From: Pseudomonas sp. GD03944
Lineage (GTDB): Bacteria; Pseudomonadota; Gammaproteobacteria; Pseudomonadales; Pseudomonadaceae
Length of the DNA: 64,000 nt
Assembly: GCF_029839275.1 (NCBI RefSeq)
Contig: NZ_JAOCAH010000002.1
Location: forward strand, 1 to 64,000
Direction of reading: 5' to 3'
The notes under the pieces are model-generated. The model made no database searches. It was not told where the DNA came from and was given only the letters and a program-made list of their open reading frames with translations. Below, one piece after another: positions 23,571 to 33,129 of this stretch (position 1 is the stretch's first letter; each line of letters starts with the position of its first letter). Position numbers and translations under genes: made by a program.

Positions 23571-24875
23571 TCACGGCTCACACGCCGCTGCAGGCTGAGC
23601 GCGCGCATGGCGGTGCTTGGGTGGAAACGGCGACAACCACAGGCGCACCGCCCGCGCCGCCTTGATGGCGCTGGCGGCGGCCGCGTCGGCGATCATGCCC
23701 TCCTCGCCCACCCAGTCGCCGGCCAGGAACAGACCCGGTGCATCGGCCACGCTGACGCCGGGGCGGGGACGATCCCAGCGCGGCAAGCCATTGGAGACGG
23801 GCATGCCGCGCAAGGTCTGCCGCGAGACTTCCAGCTCACGCCAGCCGGGCATCGCCAGGTCGGCGACGGCCTCCAGCTCGGCGACCACATCGCTGGGTGT
23901 TTCGCCAACCGGCAGGTACTTGGCGATATGCACCAGCGCCCCGCCCACCGGTGCCAACCGGGCCGAGCCGGAGTGCACGGACAGGTAGTGCGCGGTGTCG
24001 ATGCCCAGGACGAAATCATGGGCCTGGGACGGAAAGCGTCGCAGCGCGAGGTCCAGGGTGCTGGCCCGCACCGCCCGCACCTGCTCCGCCGCCTTTGCCA
24101 GGGAGTCGACCTCCGGGGCCAGGGCAGCGGCTTCGTGCGGTGCAACGGCCAGGATCACGACATCGACAGTGATCGACTCGCCGCCGTGCAACAGCAGGTG
24201 CAGCCCCTCGTCGCTGCGCACCACCTGGCTGACGCGCGACTTTACGCGCAGCTCGGCCCCTGCTGCACGCGCGGCATCGGCCAGGCCGTGCACCAGGCTG
24301 ATCCAGCCGCCGTCGACGTACATCGTGCCGCCGGTGGTGAGGCGAATCTGCTCCAGCAGCGCCCGTGCGGAGATCTCTTCGGCCCCGTTGGCATAGCTCG
24401 ACAGGCGCCCCACGGCCTCGACCACGGCACGCACCCGGGGCGGCAGGCGCTGCTCGTCCAGCCAGTCGGCAAAGGAGCTGGCGCCCGTGGCACCGCCCAT
24501 GATGGCCCTGAACACGCGGATATAGGCGAGCTTCTCGCGCAGCCCGAACAGCGAGGTGCGCAGGATCGAGCCCAGGCTCGTGGGCAGCTCATGCAGCTGC
24601 CCATCGAAGATGGCCTTGCTCGAACCCGACAGCGAGCGGCCGCCGGAATAGGCAATGCCGAAGCGGTCCAGTTCGCGCTTGAACGCGCCCTGGCAATACA
24701 GCGCGTGCGGGCCTCGATTGAACAGGAAGCCCTCGACCTCGCGGGTTCGGGCACGGCCGCCGAATTCCCCTGCTGCCTCGTGCACCACGACCGTTACCCC
24801 GGCTCGCGCCAGCTCGATGGCGGCCAGCAGCCCGGCGATGCCGCCGCCCACGATGTGAACCGTCCGTTTCGTCAT
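23571..24875 (-). CDS. FAD-dependent oxidoreductase (phytoene desaturase/amine oxidase-like)
   Basis: A 434-residue flavoprotein beginning TVHIVGGGIAGLLAAIELAR, a Rossmann dinucleotide motif, with EAAGEFGGRARTREVEGFLF continuing the amine-oxidase/protoporphyrinogen-oxidase pattern (GGR motif). The C-terminal FAD motif is APGLFLAGDWVGEEGMIADAAAASAIKAA. The substrate is unknown; relatives oxidise amines, carotenoid precursors or protoporphyrinogen. The frame is open further upstream, but the Rossmann fold and the AGGTAGGGAA site fix the start at 24875. Divergent from a MocR regulator with an inverted repeat between them. Confidence 0.82.
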   Translation of the reverse strand: MTKRTVHIVGGGIAGLLAAIELARAGVTVVVHEAAGEFGGRARTREVEGFLFNRGPHALYCQGAFKRELDRFGIAYSGGRSLSGSSKAIFDGQLHELPTSLGSILRTSLFGLREKLAYIRVFRAIMGGATGASSFADWLDEQRLPPRVRAVVEAVGRLSSYANGAEEISARALLEQIRLTTGGTMYVDGGWISLVHGLADAARAAGAELRVKSRVSQVVRSDEGLHLLLHGGESITVDVVILAVAPHEAAALAPEVDSLAKAAEQVRAVRASTLDLALRRFPSQAHDFVLGIDTAHYLSVHSGSARLAPVGGALVHIAKYLPVGETPSDVVAELEAVADLAMPGWRELEVSRQTLRGMPVSNGLPRWDRPRPGVSVADAPGLFLAGDWVGEEGMIADAAAASAIKAARAVRLWLSPFPPKHRHARAQPAAACEP

Positions 24876-25081
24876 TTCCCTACCTGCCTTCTGGTGATAC
24901 TGCCTGCGTTCACCGCGCTGCACGCCCTGGCCGAGTGCGGCGCTGATCAGGGCGATGGCAACGCACAGGTCGACGTTGGCCAGATGCGCGTTCAGCGGCG
25001 CGTCGATCCGACGCCTGTATCCGGTCGACGAGATCCATCGGAACGAATTCATATGGTTTCTCATGTCGCAGTGCCGCTAAA

Positions 25082-25101
25082 TTAGGCACGCCTTGGCCTA
25101 A
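25082..25101. promoter_or_regulatory. Candidate MocR operator
   Basis: TTAGGC (25082-25087) and GCCTAA (25096-25101) form an inverted repeat with 8 bases between, about 40 bases before the MocR start and in the region shared with the divergent FAD oxidoreductase gene. Confidence 0.45.
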
Positions 25102-25142
25102 CGGACAGGGGCAAATAGTGAATGGATAAATAGGACAGCTTC

Positions 25143-26576
25143 ATGGACCTGCAGCACCTGACACCCTCTCGGGAGCACGACGCGCCGATCTACCTACAGC
25201 TTTACCGCCGTTACCGGGAAGCGATCGCCAGTGGCCGGCTCAACCCGGGGGACAGGGTGCCCTCCGTGCGCAGCCTGGCCAGTGAGTTGAACCTGGCGCG
25301 CGGCACGGTCGAGGTGGCCTACCAGATGCTGGTGAGTGAAGGCTATTTCATGACCCGTGGCACCTCGGGCACGGTCGTCTCCCCCCACCTGGGCAACCTC
25401 CTGGAGCCCGACCACAGCGCACGTTCAGCGCTCGAGGTGTCACCAGCGCCCCACCTGACGCTCAGGTCCAGTGAAGCCCTGCCGTTCCAGCTCGGCCTGC
25501 CGGCGCTGGATGCATTTCCGCGCAAGGCGTGGGTGCGCCTGACCGGGCGCCGTTTGCGCACGCTGGAGACCGTCGCGATGACCTATCCCGATGCAGCGGG
25601 CTACGAGCCATTGCGGCGGGCCATTGCGACCTACCTGGGCATCTCCCGGGGAATCGCCTGTTCGCACGAGCAGGTATTTGTAACGGCTGGCTACCGGGGC
25701 TCGCTGGAGCTGATCTGCCGGGCGCTGCTGCAACCCGGTGACCTGGGCTGGTACGAAGAACCGGGGTATCTGCTGGCCCGGCATTTCCTCGAACACGCCG
25801 GCATGCGCCTGGAGCCAGTGCCTGTCGACGAGCAGGGGCTGAACGTAGCGCAGGGGCAGCAGCAGGCCATCGACGCGCGCTTCGCCGTGGTCACCCCCAC
25901 GCACCAGAGCCCGACGGGCGTCGCCTTGTCACTGCCCCGGCGGCTGGCACTGCTGGATTGGGCGAGCCGGCGCCAGGCCTGGATCATCGAGGACGACTAT
26001 GACAGCGAATTCCGCTACCACGGCCGCCCGTTGCCGGCACTGAAAAGCCTGGATCGTGACGGCCGGGTGCTCTACAACGGCACGTTCAGCAAAGTGCTGT
26101 TCCCCGGCTTGCGGCTAGCGTACCTGGTCGTGCCGCAGGCCCAGGTCGACAGGTTCAGAATCGCCGCCGCCCAGTACTCCAGCGCCGGCTCCAACATGAC
26201 GCAGGCCATGGTGGCCGACTTCATGGAGCAGGGCCACTTCACCCGGCACCTGCGCAAGATGCGCCCCGTGTACGCCGAGCGGCGCCAGCACCTGGTAGAG
26301 GCGCTGGCCCAGGTGATGGGCGAACGCCTGCAGGTGCAGCCACAGGTCGGCGGCATCCAGGTCCTGACCCACCTCACTACCCGTCACAACGACAAAACCC
26401 TGGCCGCGGCGGCATGGACCCAGGGCCTGGCCGTGCATGCCCTCAGCAACTGGCGGATACAGCCGTCAGACCAGGGTGGCCTGCTGATGGGGTTCGCCAA
26501 CTTTAAGACCAAGGAGGAAGCCCTCACATCGGTCCGCGCCCTGGATGCCCTGATGGCCGAAACAGGCGAGCGCTAG
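25143..26576 (+). CDS. MocR-type PLP-dependent regulator
   Basis: A 477-residue fusion of a GntR-type winged helix (residues ~15-85: APIYLQLYRRYREAIASGRL, GDRVPSVRSLASELNLARGT) and a class I aminotransferase domain (residues ~115-470). The PLP lysine is in NGTFSKVLFPGLRLAYLV, and the cofactor contacts IIEDDYDSEFRYHGRPLPAL are intact. MocR proteins bind PLP or a PLP adduct and often activate a divergent gene; here that is the FAD oxidoreductase. It might instead be a PdxR-like regulator, but no pdxST genes are nearby. Confidence 0.9.
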   Translation: MDLQHLTPSREHDAPIYLQLYRRYREAIASGRLNPGDRVPSVRSLASELNLARGTVEVAYQMLVSEGYFMTRGTSGTVVSPHLGNLLEPDHSARSALEVSPAPHLTLRSSEALPFQLGLPALDAFPRKAWVRLTGRRLRTLETVAMTYPDAAGYEPLRRAIATYLGISRGIACSHEQVFVTAGYRGSLELICRALLQPGDLGWYEEPGYLLARHFLEHAGMRLEPVPVDEQGLNVAQGQQQAIDARFAVVTPTHQSPTGVALSLPRRLALLDWASRRQAWIIEDDYDSEFRYHGRPLPALKSLDRDGRVLYNGTFSKVLFPGLRLAYLVVPQAQVDRFRIAAAQYSSAGSNMTQAMVADFMEQGHFTRHLRKMRPVYAERRQHLVEALAQVMGERLQVQPQVGGIQVLTHLTTRHNDKTLAAAAWTQGLAVHALSNWRIQPSDQGGLLMGFANFKTKEEALTSVRALDALMAETGER

Positions 26577-26759
26577 GCCCTATAAGGCGCTGCCACGGCG
26601 GCCTGACGGCCACGGTGACGCTGCCTTTCGGCTGAGCGACACGTCTACGACGGCAGGCGCTTCTGCGCCCGGGGAATATTGTGTAACTACACTTCAGAAA
26701 CCCCCGGGCACGCCGACTATTCGGTATGGCCGTCCACTAACCAGCGAGTCGCCCCCGTC

Positions 26760-28076
26760 ATGTTCAACAAGCAACTGAAGAAGGAACTGGAAGCGCTCCG
26801 GGAAGAGTATTCCAAGAACCAGCAGATCAAGGAGTCGATCTACGAGGAAATGCTGGTGCTGGAGCTGGACGCACGGGGGCAGATCCTGTTCGCCAACGAC
26901 AACTTCATCCGGGAAATGCTCTATCGCCGTGAGGACCTGATCGGTCGTTCGGTGGAGAACTTCATCCCCGACTCGTTCCGCCGTGAAGCCAACTACACCA
27001 AGCTCAAGACCGCCCTGTCGCGCGGCGAGCACGTCAGCGGCGCCTACCGCATGCTGCGCGCCGATGGCGAGGAAGCCTGGCTGCGCTCGATCTGGCAGCC
27101 GCTGAAGAACAGCAAGGGCCAGGTCACCGGCTTCACCCTGTGCGCCAACGACCTGACCCGCACCATCGAGACCTCCAAGGAGCACGAGGGCCTGATCAAT
27201 GCCCTGCTGCGCTCCACCGCCGTCATCGAGTTCAACCTCAAGGGCGAGGTGCTGACCGCCAACGACCGCTTCCTGCAGGGCATGGGCTATCGCCTGGAAC
27301 AGATCAAGGGCAAGCACCACAGCATGTTCTGCGAGCCGGAGGAGTACAACTCCCCCGAATACCGCGAGTTCTGGGCCCAGCTCAACCGCGGTGAGTTCGT
27401 CGCTCACCGCTTCAAGCGCATCGACGCCCATGGCCGCGTGGTCTGGCTCGAGGCCTCCTACAACCCGGTGCACGACGCCCACGACAAGCTCTACAAGGTG
27501 GTGAAGTTCGCCACGGTGATCACCGACCAGGTGGAGCGCGAAGAAGAAGTGGCCGCGGCCGCCAGCATCGCCTTCGGCACCTCGCAGCAGACCGACGCCA
27601 CCGCCAAGAAAGGCGCGGCGGTGGTCAGCGAGACCGTGGCCGTCATGCGCCGCATCACCGAGCAGGTACAGGAGGCGGCGCAGGGCATCGAGGCGCTGGA
27701 CAAGCAGTCACAGCTGATCAGCTCGATCATCAAGACCATCAGCGGCATCGCCGGGCAGACCAACCTGCTGGCGCTCAACGCGGCCATCGAGGCGGCCCGT
27801 GCCGGCGAGCAGGGCCGCGGCTTCGCAGTGGTGGCCGATGAGGTCCGGCAACTGGCCGGGCGCACCAGCCAGGCGGCGGAAGAGATCGTCGAGGTGGTGC
27901 AGAAGAACCAGAGCCTGGCGCAGACCGCCGTGGACAGCATGGCCAGCAGTCGCCAGCAGGCGGAACAGGGCCTGCACCTGGCCAACGAAGCCGGCGCGGT
28001 GATCGTCGAGATCCAGGACGGCGCGCAGCGCGTGGTCAGCGCCGTCGGCCAGTTCGCCAACCAGCTGAAGACCTGA
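26760..28076 (+). CDS. Soluble PAS-PAS chemoreceptor, BdlA-like
   Basis: A 438-residue protein with no membrane segment. An N-terminal coiled-coil (residues 5-25) is followed by two PAS domains (about 28-130 and 150-255, with [20 protein letters not shown] and [20 protein letters not shown]) and a methyl-accepting signalling domain with the conserved hairpin tip [20 protein letters not shown] and [18 protein letters not shown]. This is the plan of P. aeruginosa BdlA, which links redox or nutrient signals to biofilm dispersal. Haem or flavin ligands in the PAS domains cannot be judged by eye. The Met at 26760 is preferred over the upstream in-frame start. Confidence 0.88.
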   Translation: MFNKQLKKELEALREEYSKNQQIKESIYEEMLVLELDARGQILFANDNFIREMLYRREDLIGRSVENFIPDSFRREANYTKLKTALSRGEHVSGAYRMLRADGEEAWLRSIWQPLKNSKGQVTGFTLCANDLTRTIETSKEHEGLINALLRSTAVIEFNLKGEVLTANDRFLQGMGYRLEQIKGKHHSMFCEPEEYNSPEYREFWAQLNRGEFVAHRFKRIDAHGRVVWLEASYNPVHDAHDKLYKVVKFATVITDQVEREEEVAAAASIAFGTSQQTDATAKKGAAVVSETVAVMRRITEQVQEAAQGIEALDKQSQLISSIIKTISGIAGQTNLLALNAAIEAARAGEQGRGFAVVADEVRQLAGRTSQAAEEIVEVVQKNQSLAQTAVDSMASSRQQAEQGLHLANEAGAVIVEIQDGAQRVVSAVGQFANQLKT

Positions 28077-28081
28077 TCGCA

Positions 28082-28115
28082 CCTCGCTGGCGCTGACCGA
28101 TCAGCGCCAGCGAGG
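28082..28115. terminator. Long perfect hairpin after the chemoreceptor gene
   Basis: CCTCGCTGGCGCTGA and its exact complement form a 15-bp stem with a CCGA loop, 5 bases after the stop codon. No T-run follows, so it may be a barrier to 3' decay or a factor-dependent terminator. Confidence 0.6.
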
Positions 28116-28392
28116 CTTGCCGACGCTCCCTCCCCCTCTTCGGCACTGGCTGCCGACACACTCGAACACCGCGCGAATCAACCGCCCGCTCTCACCCTTG
28201 TGGCTGCCACCTTGGCGGTTCGCAGACGCTCGCCAGCGCCACAACCAAATGTACCCCTCCCGCCCCAAGCCTCGCCTGGTGACGGCGAAGATGGCCTGTC
28301 TTTTGTCATATCAACAATGTTGACCTAAAGAATCCGCCCCGTTTAAGTTAGCGGCACTCCCTCAGCCAGCACCGCTCCCTTGCGAGGTTTTC

Positions 28393-28848
28393 ATGCCCGA
28401 TCGCCACGCGTTGACCCAGGTGGTGGAGGCCGCCTATGCCGCCTTCTCCGCCCGCACGCCCCATGACCTGTTGCGCCTGTGCAGCGCCGATTGTCACTGG
28501 CAGGCGCCGGGGCTCATCGCCTTCATGCCTTGGGCCGGCGAGCACCATGGTCATGCCGGGGTGCTCGAGTTCGTCGGGCGGCTGGAGCGGCACCTGGAGT
28601 TCCTGCGCTTCGAGGCCAACACCCTGGTGGTGGATGCCAAGCAGGGCCAGGTGGTGGCCCTAGGCGTGGCGCACTGCCGGGTGAAGGCGACCGGCCGCCT
28701 GTACGTCAATCACTGGGCCCACCTGTTCACCCTGCGCGAGGGGCTGATCACCGCCTTCCGCGAATACCCCGACACCGCGGCGCAACTGGCCGCGATCCAC
28801 CCGGCGCTGCATGGCGCTGCTTCGCCAGAGGACACCCTGCATGACTGA
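28393..28848 (+). CDS. NTF2/SnoaL-like protein
   Basis: A 151-residue soluble protein of the SnoaL/NTF2-like superfamily. Its order is helix ALTQVVEAAYAAFSARTPHD, CHWQAPGLIAFMPWAGEHHG, GVLEFVGRLERHLEFL, and sheet residues LVVDAKQGQVVALGVAHCRV and YVNHWAHLFTLREGLITAFR. Proteins of this fold act as isomerases, dehydratases or small-ligand binders. It overlaps the following thioesterase start by 8 bases, so these two and the MDR gene form one operon. Substrate unknown. Confidence 0.75.
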   Translation: MPDRHALTQVVEAAYAAFSARTPHDLLRLCSADCHWQAPGLIAFMPWAGEHHGHAGVLEFVGRLERHLEFLRFEANTLVVDAKQGQVVALGVAHCRVKATGRLYVNHWAHLFTLREGLITAFREYPDTAAQLAAIHPALHGAASPEDTLHD

Positions 28849-29272
28849 CCACGAGATTTCCGGGCTGCAAGCCCTGCGCGCGCTGATCCGCGGCGAGCTG
28901 CCGTCGCCCTCCATCGGGCAGACCATGGGCCTGACGGCCGTGGCCGTGGAACCGGGGCGCATCACCCTGGAGGCGCGGCCTGACGGGCGCCACCTGAACC
29001 CGGCCGGTGCCGTGCACGGCGGTTTCGCCGCCACCTGCCTGGACGGCGTCGCGGCCCTGGCGCTGTTCTCCACCCTGGAAACCAGCACCGCCCATTCCAC
29101 CGTGGACCTCAACGTGAAGTACGTGCGGCCGCTAACCGCCGGCCAGACCTACCGGGTCGAGGGCTGGGTCGTGGAGCGCACCCGCAGCCTGGCGATCTGC
29201 GACGCCCAGGTGCTGGACGCTGCCGGCAAGCTCTGCGCCAAGGCCACCACCACCTTCGTCATCCGGAGCTAG
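28841..29272 (+). CDS. PaaI-type acyl-CoA thioesterase
   Basis: A 143-residue hot-dog fold thioesterase. The family signature HLNPAGAVHGGFAATCLDG (residues ~55-73) has the HGG motif and Asp of PaaI/hotdog-fold hydrolases, and TVDLNVKYVRPLTAGQTYRV is the second conserved strand. It hydrolyses an acyl-CoA, often aromatic or hydroxybenzoyl-CoA. The upstream in-frame Met at 28811 is inside the previous gene and less likely. It overlaps the previous gene by 8 bases and is 4 bases from the next, indicating translational coupling. Confidence 0.85.
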   Translation: MTDHEISGLQALRALIRGELPSPSIGQTMGLTAVAVEPGRITLEARPDGRHLNPAGAVHGGFAATCLDGVAALALFSTLETSTAHSTVDLNVKYVRPLTAGQTYRVEGWVVERTRSLAICDAQVLDAAGKLCAKATTTFVIRS

Positions 29273-29276
29273 GCCG

Positions 29277-30290
29277 ATGAAAGAATTGATCGTGCGCAGC
29301 CCCGGCCAGCTGGCCTGGATGGACGTGCCCTCGCCCACCCTGGCCGACGCCCGAGGCGCCCTGGTGCGCCCCATCGCGTCGGCGTCCTGCGATCTGGACC
29401 GACGCCTGATCGCTGGCGTCACGCCGTTCAAGCCGCCCTTCGCCCTGGGCCACGAATGCGTGGCCGAAGTGCTGGAAGTCGGCGGCGAGGTGACCAGCGT
29501 GCGCCGCGGCGACCTGGTGTCGGTGCCCTGGAAGATCGCCTGCGGCGACTGTCCGCAATGCCTGGCCGGGCGTGCCACTGCCTGCACCACGGTGCCGCGC
29601 CATGCCGCCTACGGCCTGCCCGCCGGCGGCCATTGGGGCGGGCTGTTTTCGGAAGTGGTGCATGTGCCCTACGCCGACGCCATGCTGGTACCGTTGCCGC
29701 CGGGGCTCAATCCCCTGGCGGTGGCCAGCGCCAGTGACAACCTCACCGACGCCTGGGTCGCCACCAGCCGCCCCCTCGCCACCCGCGACGACGCCCGGGT
29801 GCTGGTGCTGGGCGGTACGGAAAGCCTCGGCGTGCTGGCGGTGCAGATGGCAGTCGCTGCCGGTGCGGCCAGCGTCGACTACCTGGACAACAACGACTAC
29901 CGCCGCGACCTGGCGCTGCGCAGCGGCGCCCAGGTCGAGTTGGACGCGAATCTCGACGAGCGCTATGACGTGGTGATTTCCGCCACCCGCGACCCGCAGG
30001 CCCTGCACCGCGGGCTGCTGGCCCTGGCGCCCGGCGGGCACTGCTCGTGCATCGGCATCATGTTCGAGGAGCCGAAGATCCCGCTGTTCGGCATGTACCT
30101 GCGTGACGTCACCCTGTCAGTGGGGGTGTGCAACGTGCGGCCGCACATCCCCACGGTGTTCGACCTGGTGGGCAGCGGGCGTTGCGATCCGATGATGGTG
30201 AGCCCGAGCGTGGTGCCCTGGGAGGAGGCGACCGAAGCCCTGGTGCAACCGCTGGCCAAGTGCATCGTGGTGCGCGAGCGCATCACGTGA
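29277..30290 (+). CDS. Zinc-binding medium-chain dehydrogenase (MDR)
   Basis: A 337-residue alcohol dehydrogenase-like protein. The catalytic-zinc region is visible in ASCDLDRR and FALGHECVAEV, and the structural-zinc cysteines are spaced C-x2-C-x2-C-x7-C in ACGDCPQCLAGRATAC. The Rossmann segment is LVLGGTESLGVLAVQMAVAA. It oxidises an alcohol or reduces a carbonyl with NAD(P)H. Operon with the SnoaL-like protein and thioesterase suggests a small pathway on a CoA-linked or aromatic substrate. The gene ends 5 bases before the convergent MarR gene. Confidence 0.87.
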   Translation: MKELIVRSPGQLAWMDVPSPTLADARGALVRPIASASCDLDRRLIAGVTPFKPPFALGHECVAEVLEVGGEVTSVRRGDLVSVPWKIACGDCPQCLAGRATACTTVPRHAAYGLPAGGHWGGLFSEVVHVPYADAMLVPLPPGLNPLAVASASDNLTDAWVATSRPLATRDDARVLVLGGTESLGVLAVQMAVAAGAASVDYLDNNDYRRDLALRSGAQVELDANLDERYDVVISATRDPQALHRGLLALAPGGHCSCIGIMFEEPKIPLFGMYLRDVTLSVGVCNVRPHIPTVFDLVGSGRCDPMMVSPSVVPWEEATEALVQPLAKCIVVRERIT

Positions 30291-30295
30291 GGCCG

Positions 30296-30763
30296 TCAGT
30301 TCAGGTGCTCGGCCAGCGAACGCATCACCCGCATCCAGGCGTCCTGCCCGCTGGCATCGGTGGTGGCGAATGCCTCGCGCAGGGCCTGGCGCTCCAGTTC
30401 GGTGGCTTTCTGCTCCAGCGCCCGGCCCGCCTCGGTGAGCGCCAGCAGTTTGTAGCGGTGGCGCTCCGGCGGGCGGGTGCAGGTGATCAGCTCCCGCTCG
30501 AACAGATGGGTCAGCGGCCGGTGCGCCGCCTGCTTGCTCACGCCCAGCGTAGCGGCCAGCTCGCCGACGTTGATCCCCTCGGCCCGGGCGATGACATACA
30601 GGATGCGGTGATGAACCCGGGACAACCCCTCGGTCTCGAGAAACGCATCCGCCTGCACCGTCAGCCCGCGAAAGCCGAAGTGCAGCAGTTCCAGGGAATG
30701 GTCGAGCGGGTCCAGCGATGCCATGCGCACCGAGGCCGTATTGATCTTCTTGTCTATGACCAT
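30296..30763 (-). CDS. MarR-family regulator
   Basis: A 155-residue MarR winged-helix protein. HTH: INVGELAATLGVSKQAAHRP; wing region LITCTRPPERHRYKLLALTE; a helical dimerisation part LELLHFGFRGLTVQADAFLE and C-terminal helices. It faces the operon above on the opposite strand and is divergent from the GST gene, with 90 bases between the two starts, so the GST is a likely target. The frame is open far upstream, but the Met at 30763 has the usual short lead. Ligand unknown. Confidence 0.85.
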   Translation of the reverse strand: MVIDKKINTASVRMASLDPLDHSLELLHFGFRGLTVQADAFLETEGLSRVHHRILYVIARAEGINVGELAATLGVSKQAAHRPLTHLFERELITCTRPPERHRYKLLALTEAGRALEQKATELERQALREAFATTDASGQDAWMRVMRSLAEHLN

Positions 30764-30853
30764 GCTGCACCTGCCGACTGAATAGCGGCAAAGCCTAAGC
30801 CCTTCCCCCTCGCGGGAACAACCCGCATAACTGTCCACAACGAGCCGATATCC

Positions 30854-31462
30854 ATGCAACTCATCAGCGCACCCGCTTCCCCCTTCGCCCGAAAAGTCCG
30901 CGTCCTGGCCAGCGAAACCGGCCTGCTGCCCCGCATCGAACTGATCGACACCGCCGTGCTGCCGGTTACCCACAACGAACAGGTCAATGCCAGCAACCCG
31001 CTGGGCAAGCTCCCGGTGCTGCTGACCGATGACGGCGAGGCGCTGTTCGACAGCCGGGTGATCTGCGAATACCTCGACAGCCTGCACGACCAGGCGCCGC
31101 TGTTCCCTGCCGAGCCCGCCGCCCGCTGGCGCACCCTGCGCCTGGCAGCCCTGGCCGATGGCCTGATGGACGCCGCCCTGCTGCTGCGCTACGAACGGGC
31201 CGTGCGCCCCGCCGAATACCAGTGGGACGGCTGGGTCGACGGCCAACTGGGCAAGGTACGCCGTGCACTGGCGAGCCTGGACGCGCAGGCGCACGAGCTG
31301 CAAGGCTCACTGAATATTGCATCGATCAGCGTGGCCTGCGCCCTGGGCTACCTGGACTTCCGCTTCGCCGACCTGCACTGGCGCCAGGATGCGCCCGCGC
31401 TGGCGGCGTTCCAGGCGGCGTTCGCCGCGCGCGAGTCGATGCGCAGCACCGAGCCGGCCTGA
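30854..31462 (+). CDS. Glutathione S-transferase family protein
   Basis: A 202-residue GST-like protein. The thioredoxin-like N-terminal domain (MQLISAPASPFARKVRVLAS, NPLGKLPVLLTDDGEALFDS) is followed by an all-helical C-terminal domain from about residue 85. The SPFARKVR motif places the catalytic Ser at residue 9, as in beta/zeta/YibF-like GSTs. The GSH contacts LPVL and DS are conserved. It may conjugate or reduce electrophiles in the cytoplasm. It is divergent from a MarR regulator, a frequent pair in detoxification. Confidence 0.85.
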   Translation: MQLISAPASPFARKVRVLASETGLLPRIELIDTAVLPVTHNEQVNASNPLGKLPVLLTDDGEALFDSRVICEYLDSLHDQAPLFPAEPAARWRTLRLAALADGLMDAALLLRYERAVRPAEYQWDGWVDGQLGKVRRALASLDAQAHELQGSLNIASISVACALGYLDFRFADLHWRQDAPALAAFQAAFAARESMRSTEPA

Positions 31463-31653
31463 ACCAGCGTGGGCCTCACACGCGGTGCGGTCCTACGCTG
31501 ACGTGAGATGGCACCTTTGGCGCCGGTTGCAGTCTGCATCTAGTCCGCCAGCCGAACGCTGCGGTCGACCGGGCGCCGCATGTGTGTGGCGCCTACCACA
31601 GATGCTGGCCTCAGCCGTGTCGTCGGGTGCTGGATCATGAACGAGGGATCACC

Positions 31654-33015
31654 ATGCCAGGCCATCGCTACCGCCCCCTGCTGCTCGCCAGCACCCTGAC
31701 CGTTCCGCTGGCTGCCAGCGCCCTGGAACTGAACGTCACCACCTTTGCCGACGAAGACGACGGCGAATGCACACAGACCCATTGCTCGCTGCGCGAAGCC
31801 ATCTCGGCGGCCAACGCGGCGCAGGAAGACACCCTGATCCGCCTGCAGAGCGGGCAATACCGGCTGGAATTGGCCGGCCCGCCCCCCGGGCAGAACTGGC
31901 CCGAGGATGAAAACGACAACGTCCTTGGCGACCTGGATGTGCATGGCCGGGTCAGTGTGATCGGCCGGGGCATGGAGGCAACCCGTCTGGACGGGCGAAG
32001 CCTGGACCGCCTGTTCCACGTGCACCCCGGGGCACAGCTGAAGCTCAGGGACCTGACCCTCACCCGCGGCTTCCAGATCTACGACGGCGGCGCCCTGCTC
32101 AACCAGGGCCATACGCACCTGCACCAGGTGGCGTTCGTGGAGAACGAGGGGATCGTCTACATGCCCTACCCGGCCGAGCACGCCGGCAACGGGGGCGCCG
32201 TCGCCAACTTCGGCACCCTGGAAGTGCACCGCTCGCAGTTCCGGGACAACACCCTTCAGAGCGAAGAAGCCATGGACGCGGGCAAGGGTGGCGCACTCTA
32301 TAACGCAGGCACGCTGCTGGTCCGCGACAGCCTGTTCATTGGCAACCTGGCCTTCGACTACCACGAACGGGGCATGGGCGGCGCGCTCTACAACCAGGGC
32401 ACGGCCGACATCGCCCGCACCACCTTCCAAAACAACTGGGTCCTGCGCAGTGGCGTCGGGGGTGCCATCCACAATGCCGGGCAGATGCGCCTGGCCAACA
32501 GCACCCTCACGGGCAACCAGAGCGACGAGCGCGCCGCCTTCGACAACGGGCACCCCTGGGACCAGCAGCTGTCGATGAATGCACGCGCCGAGCTGATTCA
32601 CGTCACCATCGCCGGCAACAACGGCTGGGGGGTGAACAACCGCGGCACGCTGGTGCTGCGCAACAGCATCGTTTCCGGCAACTACTCCAACGAGTTCATG
32701 GCATTGCGCAACTGCCAGAACCTGCCGAGCGCCGTGGACTTCCAGGCCCGTGGCCTGCTGCTGGGCACCGATGGCGGCAACTGCATCGCCGACACCTACA
32801 TCGACGACGCCACCACCTTCACCCACCACCTGTTCCCCGTGCAGGACAACAACGGCCACCCGGTGCACCCGCTGCGCCGCACCAGCGCCGCCATCGACGC
32901 GGGTGTGGGCAACTGCGCCAGCCACGACCAGCGCGGACTCGACCGCCCCCGGGACGGCAACGGCGATGGCCTCGCCAACTGCGACCTGGGGGCCTTCGAA
33001 CGGGCCTATCCCTGA
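31654..33015 (+). CDS. CSLREA-type right-handed beta-helix exported protein
   Basis: A 453-residue protein with a signal peptide (LLLASTLTVPLAASA, cleavage near residue 22). Immediately after it, the CSLREAISAAN motif (residues ~46-56) identifies the CSLREA domain. From about residue 130 a parallel beta-helix follows with repeated GGALYN / GGAIHN / GGAVAN units, each followed by an N-S-T-L/N-N turn. The end has a calcium-like DGNGDGLANC and GAFERAYP. Such proteins are surface or periplasmic; function unknown. A decayed copy of the 3' end is found at 43050-43125. Confidence 0.82.
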   Translation: MPGHRYRPLLLASTLTVPLAASALELNVTTFADEDDGECTQTHCSLREAISAANAAQEDTLIRLQSGQYRLELAGPPPGQNWPEDENDNVLGDLDVHGRVSVIGRGMEATRLDGRSLDRLFHVHPGAQLKLRDLTLTRGFQIYDGGALLNQGHTHLHQVAFVENEGIVYMPYPAEHAGNGGAVANFGTLEVHRSQFRDNTLQSEEAMDAGKGGALYNAGTLLVRDSLFIGNLAFDYHERGMGGALYNQGTADIARTTFQNNWVLRSGVGGAIHNAGQMRLANSTLTGNQSDERAAFDNGHPWDQQLSMNARAELIHVTIAGNNGWGVNNRGTLVLRNSIVSGNYSNEFMALRNCQNLPSAVDFQARGLLLGTDGGNCIADTYIDDATTFTHHLFPVQDNNGHPVHPLRRTSAAIDAGVGNCASHDQRGLDRPRDGNGDGLANCDLGAFERAYP

Positions 33016-33129
33016 GGTCGCTCGCTATCGCTCGTGCAGCTGGCTGCGAGCGGCAATGAACCGGCAAGGTGGCTGGCGGCATCAGCCACCGCGGGTGCAT
33101 TGCCTTGGTTCTCCCCTGGCCTTTTTCGT

